A stretch of DNA of 7,700 nt from an uncultured Mycolicibacterium sp. (GTDB taxonomy: Bacteria; Actinomycetota; Actinomycetes; Mycobacteriales; Mycobacteriaceae). The notes under the pieces are model-generated. The model did no database searches and was not told the DNA's origin. It was given only the letters and a program-made list of their open reading frames with translations. The DNA is taken from NCBI RefSeq assembly GCF_937941905.1, contig NZ_CALDGS010000042.1:1-7700 (forward strand). Reading direction: 5' to 3'. The position numbers and the translations under genes were made by a program. Positions 1-5,390 of this stretch are shown here, piece after piece (position 1 is the stretch's first letter; each line of letters begins with the position of its first letter).

Positions 1-573
1 GAGGTGCCGCTGGCCGGCTACCACGCCGACGAGATCCTCGACCTGTCCGGCGGCCCGCTGCGCTACGCCGGTTGGTCGTCCTGCTTCCGCCGGGAGGCCG
101 GCAGCTACGGCAAGGACACCCGCGGCATCATCCGGGTGCACCAGTTCGACAAGGTGGAGGCGTTCGTCTTCTGCAAGCCCGAGGACGCCGAGGCCGAACA
201 CGAACGGCTGCTGGGCTGGCAGCGCGAGATGCTCGCCCTGATCGAGGTGCCCTACCGGGTGATCGACGTCGCCGCCGGCGACCTGGGCGCCTCGGCGGCC
301 CGCAAGTTCGACTGCGAGGCCTGGGTGCCCAGCCAGGGCGCCTACCGCGAGCTCACCTCGACCTCCAACTGCACCACGTTCCAGGCCCGCCGGCTGGCCA
401 TCCGCTACCGCGACGAGAACGGCAAGCCGCAGATCGCCGCGACGCTCAACGGCACCCTGGCCACCACCCGCTGGCTGGTGGCGATCCTGGAGAACCACCA
501 GCAGCCCGACGGCAGCGTTGTGGTGCCCGCCGCCCTGCGTCCCTACGTCGGAACGGATGTGCTCGAACCGTGA
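1..573 (+). CDS. serS: Seryl-tRNA synthetase, C-terminal part (5' end outside window)
   Basis: Cytoplasmic class II aminoacyl-tRNA synthetase that charges tRNA-Ser with serine. The frame is open from base 1 and ends at TGA 571-573, giving the last 190 residues. Class II motif 2 is visible as CFRREAGSYGKDTRGIIRVH (about residues 28-47 of the visible part), containing the ATP-binding arginine and the FRxEAG signature. Motif 3 follows as NCTTFQARRLAIRYR (about residues 123-137), with the arginine that contacts ATP. The tail (LNGTLATTRWLVAILENHQ, then VVVPAALRPYVG) is the usual bacterial SerRS ending, so the 3' end is complete. The stop overlaps the GTG start of the next gene (GTGA), which implies cotranscription and translational coupling. 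The N-terminal tRNA-binding coiled coil lies outside the window. Identification is firm; the full length cannot be judged. Confidence 0.97.
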   Translation, partial: EVPLAGYHADEILDLSGGPLRYAGWSSCFRREAGSYGKDTRGIIRVHQFDKVEAFVFCKPEDAEAEHERLLGWQREMLALIEVPYRVIDVAAGDLGASAARKFDCEAWVPSQGAYRELTSTSNCTTFQARRLAIRYRDENGKPQIAATLNGTLATTRWLVAILENHQQPDGSVVVPAALRPYVGTDVLEP

Positions 574-1373
574 TCAGCATCGACCTCGACGAACTGCGCG
601 GCTGGTTCGGCCTCGGTGTCGCCGGAAACTTCGCCGGCCACCTCGAACAGGCCGGTGAGGCGGGCGATTTCGTCTCGGTGAAGACCGAGGGCAACGCGCC
701 CAAGGGGATCTTCCCGTGGTACGCGCCCGGCCACGACTCCTTCCTCGGGGTGTTCCCGCTGTCGCACGACGCCATCGCGCTGCCGCCCAGCGACGAGCCG
801 CTGAACCTGCAGATCGAGCCCGAGGTCGGGCTGGCCTGCCGGGTGCACTGGGACGGCGACACCGTGGCCGCGCTGGAACCGTTCGCGCTCGGGGCGTTCA
901 ACGACTGCTCGATCCGCCGGCCCGGCGCGCCCAAGATCAGCCACAAGAAGAACTGGGGCCCGGCCTCCAAGGGGGTGGCGCCGGAGTTCTTCGCGGTCGA
1001 CGACCTCACCCCGGACGGGCCCACCGGCGCCATGCGGCTGGCCTGCTTTCTGCGCGACCGCAGCGGCACCGACCACGCCTACGGCGTGGACAGCCCGCTG
1101 GCCGGCTACTCCTACTACGGCAAGGTGCTGCTGGACTGGATCGTCGAGCGGCTGGCCAACCAGAAGGGGTCCCCGGACACCCCGCTGGAGGACGTCGGCG
1201 CGCTGATGGCCGCCTGCGGCCGGCCCGCGCACGCGCTGATCGGCATCGGCGCCACCCGCTACACCCCGCTGGGCGAGTCGACCTACCTGCGCCCGGGCGA
1301 CCAGGCCGTCGTGCGGGTCTACGACACCGCCACCGGGGCGGCCTCGGAGCTGCGCCAGACCGTCACCGGCTGA
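570..1373 (+). CDS. FAH-like enzyme of unknown substrate (probably DUF5718 family)
   Basis: 267-aa soluble protein with no signal peptide or membrane segment. I place the start at GTG 570, overlapping the serS TGA as GTGA. The frame is open further upstream, but that stretch is inside serS and reads as low-complexity shadow translation, whereas VISIDLDELRGWFGLGVAGN reads as a real N-terminus. The protein resembles what I remember as DUF5718: a glycine-rich GLGVAGNFAGHLEQAGE segment (14-30), an APKGIFPWY segment (43-51), and LQIEPEVGL (80-88). A fumarylacetoacetate-hydrolase (FAH) type metal site seems intact: E83 and E85 in an ExE pair, then D112 in FNDCSIR, matching the FAH NDxSARD box. K134 sits where FAH enzymes carry a conserved lysine. 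FAH relatives hydrolyse or decarboxylate 1,3-diketo acids using Mg2+; the substrate here is unknown. Its 3' end overlaps the convergent neighbour by 11 bp. The reading frame is certain; the fold assignment is inference. Confidence 0.85.
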   Translation: MISIDLDELRGWFGLGVAGNFAGHLEQAGEAGDFVSVKTEGNAPKGIFPWYAPGHDSFLGVFPLSHDAIALPPSDEPLNLQIEPEVGLACRVHWDGDTVAALEPFALGAFNDCSIRRPGAPKISHKKNWGPASKGVAPEFFAVDDLTPDGPTGAMRLACFLRDRSGTDHAYGVDSPLAGYSYYGKVLLDWIVERLANQKGSPDTPLEDVGALMAACGRPAHALIGIGATRYTPLGESTYLRPGDQAVVRVYDTATGAASELRQTVTG

Positions 1374-2928
1374 CCCGGCCGCACCGCAGGTCGTGGCCCT
1401 TGGCGGTCAGGCACCGGCCCGACTCCAGGTCCCACTGCCAGCCGTGCAGGTTGCAGGTCAGCGTCTTGCCCTCCACCAGGCCGAACTTCGACAGGTCCGC
1501 CTTCAGGTGCGGGCAGCGGCGCTGGATCTCCCAGCCGTCCACGGTGATCGACGCCGAGTCGTCGTGCGCCTCGGCGAACCAGCCGTCAGCGTAGGCGATC
1601 CGCTCGTCGGTCAGGCACTTGAAGAACGTGTACAGGTACTCGTTGTAGCCGCCGACCCGCCAGGCCTTGAACCGGGTGGACAGGAAGATGGTGTTCACCC
1701 AGTCCGGTTCGTCGTCGCGCAGCACGGTGCGCACCAGCTCCGGGGCGATCTCGAAGCCGTAGCGGAACTTCTCGTCCGGAAGCGGTTCGCGCACAATCCG
1801 TTTCGGAAAGTCCAGCACCACCGTCTCGCAGTAGGTGGGGCCCACCATGCGCAGCTCGACCGGATAGCCCACCCCGTCGCAGATCTGGTCGGAGGCGGCC
1901 ATGATCGGCTCGAATTTGGCCCGCAGCGCCGCCAGCATCGGCTCGCCCTCGGCCGGTGCCCACCGCGCCTTCTCGGCGGCCAGCGCCGGGGCCACCCGCT
2001 CGGCGTAGGCGTCCAGATAGGCGGCCTTGTCGGTGAAGATCGCCTGCACCTGCTCCTCGGGCATCGGGTGGGTCAGCGAGTTCAGCTGCGAGCCGCTGAA
2101 ATCGGCCACCGATCCGGGGATCATCAGCAGCCCGCCGTCGCGGCCGTGCTCGCGCAGTTCGCGCAGGAACACGGTCTGGTCGGGGAAGATGTTGGCCGGG
2201 TCGCCGTGGTCGTCGTTGAGGTGGCGCAGCGCCGGGTCCAAGAAGCACGGCGGGCCGGCCGACGGGATGATCCAGGTCGCCCCGACCTGCTCGATGTACT
2301 GCCGGGCCCGGTCCATCTGGCGCTGGCGCTTCTGCACCCCGAACGCGTGCTTGGCGCGCTCGGGCATCTCGTAGACCATCGGGTACCAGATCGCGCCGGA
2401 GAACTGCAGCATGTGCACGTCGACACGGCCGAACTGCTCGGCCAGCACGTCCAGATCGACCGGGCGGGCGTCGTTCATGTTGAACAGCACGGTCTCGCCG
2501 TCGTCGACCACCAGCGCCGAGTCGCCGATCGGCCCGTCGGCCGGCGCCCGCAACGCGATGATCATCACATCCAGCTCACCCTTGGGGCCGCTGAGCCGGT
2601 GCTTGACCGAGTCGGTGGTCTCGAAAAACCGGTGGAACCCCAGCCGCTCCAGCTCCCGGCGCAGGTCCGGCACCGGGAAGTCCGGCAACAGCACGACGGC
2701 GTCCTTGTTGACGTGTGCGCGCAGGTTCTCCGGGTCGAAGTGGTCCTTGTGCAGGTGCGAGATGTAGAGGTAGTCGACGTCGCCGAGCGCGGTCCAGTCC
2801 AGGCCGCTGTTGTCCGGGAACGGGATCCAGGACCCGAAGTAGGCCGGATTGACCCAGGGGTCGCACAGGATGCTGCCCGCCCTGGTGTCGATCCGGAATC
2901 CGGCATGTCCGACGCTGGTGACCTGCAC
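1363..2928 (-). CDS. Metallo-beta-lactamase-fold protein with C-terminal Rieske [2Fe-2S] domain (Rv3818-like)
   Basis: 521-aa cytoplasmic protein with no signal peptide. The N-terminal MBL domain (about 1-290) carries the metal motif H58-x-H60-x-D62-H63 (ISHLHKDHFD) and a candidate bridging aspartate D153 (FNMNDARP); I could not assign the last histidine with confidence. The middle (about 165-230: LQFSGAIWYPMVYEMP, then WIIPSAGPPCFLDP) resembles my memory of the MBL part of CMP-N-acetylneuraminate hydroxylase. A linker region follows, then a C-terminal Rieske domain (about 440-521) with both cluster motifs complete: C472-P-H474 and C492-N-L-H495. A redox-linked role, perhaps oxygenase or hydroxylase, is therefore likely, with unknown substrate. 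The start is GTG 2926-2928, supported by a GGAGGGG ribosome site 5 nt upstream. Length is close to the roughly 516 aa I recall for M. tuberculosis Rv3818. It is divergent from the acyltransferase operon and convergent with the DUF5718-like gene. Confidence 0.93.
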   Translation of the reverse strand: MQVTSVGHAGFRIDTRAGSILCDPWVNPAYFGSWIPFPDNSGLDWTALGDVDYLYISHLHKDHFDPENLRAHVNKDAVVLLPDFPVPDLRRELERLGFHRFFETTDSVKHRLSGPKGELDVMIIALRAPADGPIGDSALVVDDGETVLFNMNDARPVDLDVLAEQFGRVDVHMLQFSGAIWYPMVYEMPERAKHAFGVQKRQRQMDRARQYIEQVGATWIIPSAGPPCFLDPALRHLNDDHGDPANIFPDQTVFLRELREHGRDGGLLMIPGSVADFSGSQLNSLTHPMPEEQVQAIFTDKAAYLDAYAERVAPALAAEKARWAPAEGEPMLAALRAKFEPIMAASDQICDGVGYPVELRMVGPTYCETVVLDFPKRIVREPLPDEKFRYGFEIAPELVRTVLRDDEPDWVNTIFLSTRFKAWRVGGYNEYLYTFFKCLTDERIAYADGWFAEAHDDSASITVDGWEIQRRCPHLKADLSKFGLVEGKTLTCNLHGWQWDLESGRCLTAKGHDLRCGRVSR

Positions 2929-2933
2929 AGATA

Positions 2934-2969
2934 CCCCTCCGACGCGCTGTCGTTGCCGATTCGAGCTTA
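2934..2969 (-). promoter_or_regulatory. Candidate promoter -10 and ribosome binding site of the MBL-Rieske gene
   Basis: On the minus strand a strong Shine-Dalgarno sequence, GGAGGGG (plus-strand 2934-2940), lies 5 nt before the GTG start at 2928. This fixes the start codon. Further upstream TAAGCT (plus-strand 2964-2969) fits the mycobacterial -10 consensus TANNNT and would give a leader of roughly 30 nt. No convincing -35 hexamer is visible, which is common in mycobacteria. The ribosome site is seen directly; the promoter is inferred from one short motif. Confidence 0.5.
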
Positions 2970-3022
2970 CTGCCCGGCGCGGTGTGGGCCGCTGGGCGCG
3001 CCGCCCGCCCGACGCGGCGCAC

Positions 3023-3028
3023 TACGCT
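3023..3028 (+). promoter_or_regulatory. Candidate -10 hexamer, probable leaderless start of the acyltransferase operon
   Basis: TACGCT at 3023-3028 fits the mycobacterial TANNNT -10 consensus. Seven bases separate it from the GTG at 3036, so transcription would begin at or next to the G of the start codon. There is no Shine-Dalgarno sequence before this GTG, which agrees with a leaderless mRNA, common in mycobacteria. The rest of the divergent 107-bp region (2929-3035) shows no clear -35 box or operator. Inferred from spacing and a short motif. Confidence 0.45.
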
Positions 3029-3035
3029 GGCGGCT

Positions 3036-3809
3036 GTGGAACCGGTATACGCGACAGTCATCCAGGCGGCCCGCCTGGTGTGGCGGTTGCAGGGCCTGAC
3101 GTTCACCGTCACCGGGGTGGAGCACCTGCCCCGCACCGGCGGTGCCGTCATCGCCATCAACCACACCAGCTACGTCGATTTCACCTTCGCCGGGTTGCCG
3201 GCCTACCAGCAGGCTCTGGGCCGCAAGGTGCGGTTCATGGCCAAGAAGGAGGTCTTCGAGCACCGCATCGGCGGCCCGCTGATGCGGGCGATGGGTCATA
3301 TCCCGGTCGACCGCGAGCAGGGCGCGGCCTCCTTCGAGCGGGCCGTCGAACTGCTCCGCGCCGGCGAGCTGGTCGGGGTGTACCCGGAGGCCACCATCAG
3401 CCGCAGCTTCGAGATCAAGCAGCTCAAGTCGGGCGCGGCGCGGATGGCCATCGCCGCGGACGTGCCGATCGTCCCGCACATCGTGTGGGGCGCCCAGCGC
3501 ATCTGGACCAAGGGCCGGCCGAAGCACCTGTGGCGGCCCAAGGCGCACATCGCGGTGGCCGTCGGCGAGCCGATCCCGCCCACGCTGCCGCCCGAGGAGC
3601 TGACCGCGCTGCTGCGGCACCGCATGCAGCACCTGCTCGAGCAGGTCCAGGACGCCTACGGCCCGCACCCGCCGGGCGAGTTCTGGGTGCCGCACCGGCT
3701 GGGCGGCTCGGCGCCGACCCTGGCCGAGGCCGACCGGATGGAGTTGGAGGAGGCGCGTGAGAAGGCCGCCCGCCGCGCCCGGCCGGGGTCGGCCGAGTCG
3801 TCGGGGTGA
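3036..3809 (+). CDS. PlsC-type 1-acyl-glycerol-3-phosphate acyltransferase-like protein (copy 1)
   Basis: 257-aa acyltransferase of the LPLAT/PlsC superfamily, which transfers a fatty acyl chain from acyl-CoA or acyl carrier protein to a lysophospholipid or similar acceptor at the inner membrane face. The catalytic HX4D motif is H43-TSYV-D48 within AINHTSYVDF. Motif II-like GHIPVDRE is at 87-94. The acceptor-binding motif appears as VYPEATISRSFE (115-126), with EAT in place of the usual EGT. VPIVPHIVWG (143-152) is the fourth block. The C-terminus (about 235-257) is highly charged. I chose GTG 3036 over GTG 2982: the protein then aligns from residue 1 with its paralog (VEPVY against MEPVF), and the extra 18 residues would be Arg/Ala-rich low complexity. 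It is homologous to the M. tuberculosis Rv3814c-Rv3816c group by sequence and context. First gene of a three-gene operon; the exact acceptor is unknown. Confidence 0.92.
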   Translation: MEPVYATVIQAARLVWRLQGLTFTVTGVEHLPRTGGAVIAINHTSYVDFTFAGLPAYQQALGRKVRFMAKKEVFEHRIGGPLMRAMGHIPVDREQGAASFERAVELLRAGELVGVYPEATISRSFEIKQLKSGAARMAIAADVPIVPHIVWGAQRIWTKGRPKHLWRPKAHIAVAVGEPIPPTLPPEELTALLRHRMQHLLEQVQDAYGPHPPGEFWVPHRLGGSAPTLAEADRMELEEAREKAARRARPGSAESSG

Positions 3810-3818
3810 GAACTGGAC

Positions 3819-4562
3819 ATGGAGCCTGTCTTTCGCACACTCGAGATCGCGGCCACGGCCGCGGTCCGGTTGACCGACACCCGCATCGACTACGAGGGCC
3901 TGGAGCACATCCCGGCCCACGGGGGCGCGGTGATCGCGATCAACCACACCGGCTACATCGACTTTCTGCCGGCCGGTCTGGCCGCCTACCGGCGCGGGCG
4001 CCGGATGCGGTTCATGATCAAGAAGGAGATGCAGGACGTCCCGGTGGTGCGGTTCCTGATCAAGCACACCGGGACCATCCCGGTGGACCGCAGCGCCGGC
4101 GCCGGCGCCTACGCCGAGGCGGTCAAGGCGCTGCGCGCCGGTGAGCTGGTCGGGGTGTACCCGGAGGCCACCATCAGCCGCAGCTTCGAGCTCAAGGAGT
4201 TCAAGACCGGCGCGGTGCGGATGGCGCTGGACGCGCAGGTGCCGATCGTCCCGATGATCGTGTGGGGCATACACCGGATGTGGACCAAGGACCACCCGCG
4301 CAAGTTGGCCCAGCGGCACCTGCCGGTGACCGTGGCGGTCGGCGAGCCGCTGCCGCCGGACGGCACCGTGGCCGAACTCGACGCCCGGCTGCGCGAGGCG
4401 ATGACCACCCTGCTCTACCGGGTGCAGGAGCACTACCCGCACCCGCCCGGCGCGTTCTGGGTGCCGCGTCGGCTCGGCGGCGGCGCACCGACCCTGGAGG
4501 AGGCGCGGCGCCGCGACGAGATCGAACTGGCCGAGCGGGCCCGGAAGCGCGCCCGCCGATGA
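3819..4562 (+). CDS. PlsC-type acyltransferase-like protein (copy 2, tandem paralog)
   Basis: 247-aa paralog of the preceding acyltransferase, alignable over its whole length with about half the residues identical by eye. The catalytic motif is H43-TGYI-D48 in AINHTGYIDF. TGTIPVDRS and VYPEATISRSFELK are conserved, again with EAT instead of EGT, as is VPIVPMIVWG. The HPPG-x-FWVPxRLGG-x-APTL block near the C-terminus is shared with copy 1 and looks like a subfamily signature. Differences cluster at 49-60 and 70-86, which may reflect another acceptor or chain preference. ATG 3819 lies 9 bases after the previous stop; GGTGAG at 3805-3810 is a usable ribosome site. The stop overlaps the HAD gene start (ATGA). 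As I recall, M. tuberculosis has three tandem genes here, so one copy is absent in this organism or was gained there. Confidence 0.93.
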   Translation: MEPVFRTLEIAATAAVRLTDTRIDYEGLEHIPAHGGAVIAINHTGYIDFLPAGLAAYRRGRRMRFMIKKEMQDVPVVRFLIKHTGTIPVDRSAGAGAYAEAVKALRAGELVGVYPEATISRSFELKEFKTGAVRMALDAQVPIVPMIVWGIHRMWTKDHPRKLAQRHLPVTVAVGEPLPPDGTVAELDARLREAMTTLLYRVQEHYPHPPGAFWVPRRLGGGAPTLEEARRRDEIELAERARKRARR

Positions 4563-5374
4563 CCCTTCCGGCGCTCATCGCCAGCGACGTGGACGGCACC
4601 CTGCTCGACGATCACGAGCGGCTGACCCCGCGGACCCGTGCGGCGATCCACGCCGCGGTGGCTGCGGGGGCGACGTTCGTGCTGGCCACCGGCCGCCCGC
4701 CGCGCTGGGTGGCGCCGGTGGTGGACGCACTGGGGCTGGCGCCGCTGGCGGTGTGCGCCAACGGTGCGGTGGTCTACGACCCGGCCACCGACCGGGTGGT
4801 GGCGGCCCGCACGCTGTCGGCCGCGCGACTGCGCGAGTTGGTCGACATCGTGCACCGGGTGATCCCGGGGGCCGGGCTGGCGGTGGAGCGCGTCGGCACC
4901 AGCGCCCACGACGCGGCCACGCCGCAGTTCGTCAGCTCCCCGGGCTACGAGCACGCCTGGCTGAACCCGGACAACACCGAGGTGTCGCTGGAGGACCTGC
5001 TGTCCGCCCCGGCGATCAAGCTGCTCGTCCGCAAGGCTGGGGCGTCGAGCGCCGACATGGCCCGCGCGCTGGCCGGCCCGCTGGCCGGGCTGGCCGAACT
5101 GACCTACTCCACCGACAACGGGCTGATCGAGGTGATGGAGCCGGGTATCAGCAAGGCCAGCGGGGTGGCGTCGGTGGCCGGCCCGCTGGGTATCGAGGCG
5201 GCCGACGTGGTGGCGTTCGGGGACATGCCCAACGACGTGCCGCTGCTGCGCTGGGCCGGGCTCGGGGTGGCGATGGGCAACGCGCATCCGGAGGCGGTCG
5301 CGGCCGCCGACGAGGTCACCGCCCCCAACACCGACGACGGGGTGGCCCGGGTGCTGGAACGGTGGTGGATGTAG
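4559..5374 (+). CDS. Cof-type HAD-superfamily phosphatase (Rv3813c-like)
   Basis: 271-aa cytoplasmic hydrolase of the haloacid dehalogenase superfamily, Cof/IIB subfamily. These enzymes remove phosphate from sugar phosphates, nucleotides or cofactors through an aspartyl-phosphate intermediate with Mg2+. All four HAD motifs are present: motif I D10-V-D12-G-T (nucleophile and acid/base aspartates), motif II T44-G-R, motif III lysine K199 (PGISKASG), and motif IV G221-D222-MPN-D226. The large cap insert between motifs II and III (about 75-190) is typical of the Cof group. The ATG overlaps the stop of acyltransferase copy 2 (ATGA) with no separate ribosome site visible, so translation is probably coupled. 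Placement in an acyltransferase operon suggests a phosphorylated lipid precursor as substrate, but Cof enzymes are promiscuous and the sequence does not decide this. It ends at TAG 5372-5374, 16 bp from the convergent amidase stop. Confidence 0.95.
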   Translation: MTLPALIASDVDGTLLDDHERLTPRTRAAIHAAVAAGATFVLATGRPPRWVAPVVDALGLAPLAVCANGAVVYDPATDRVVAARTLSAARLRELVDIVHRVIPGAGLAVERVGTSAHDAATPQFVSSPGYEHAWLNPDNTEVSLEDLLSAPAIKLLVRKAGASSADMARALAGPLAGLAELTYSTDNGLIEVMEPGISKASGVASVAGPLGIEAADVVAFGDMPNDVPLLRWAGLGVAMGNAHPEAVAAADEVTAPNTDDGVARVLERWWM

Positions 5375-5390
5375 CCGGTGGCGGGACGGG

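Noticed and set aside
2982..3035. An upstream GTG (2982) as start of acyltransferase copy 1
   Set aside because: The extra 18 residues are Arg/Ala-rich and absent from the paralog, which aligns exactly from GTG 3036. The candidate -10 at 3023-3028 would then lie inside the gene.
1393..3099. A 568-codon plus-strand open frame antisense to the MBL-Rieske gene
   Set aside because: It has no recognisable motif and a Val/Gln/Arg/His-rich composition, and the opposite strand has intact MBL and Rieske motifs plus a ribosome site.
2967..4442. A 491-codon minus-strand open frame antisense to the two acyltransferases
   Set aside because: Its composition is His/Arg/Gly/Leu-rich shadow translation, and similar segments occur twice only because the two sense genes are paralogs. 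The sense frames carry the HX4D and PEAT motifs.
5375..5390. A bidirectional terminator between the convergent HAD and amidase genes
   Set aside because: The 16-bp gap is GC-rich but contains no inverted repeat or T-run.
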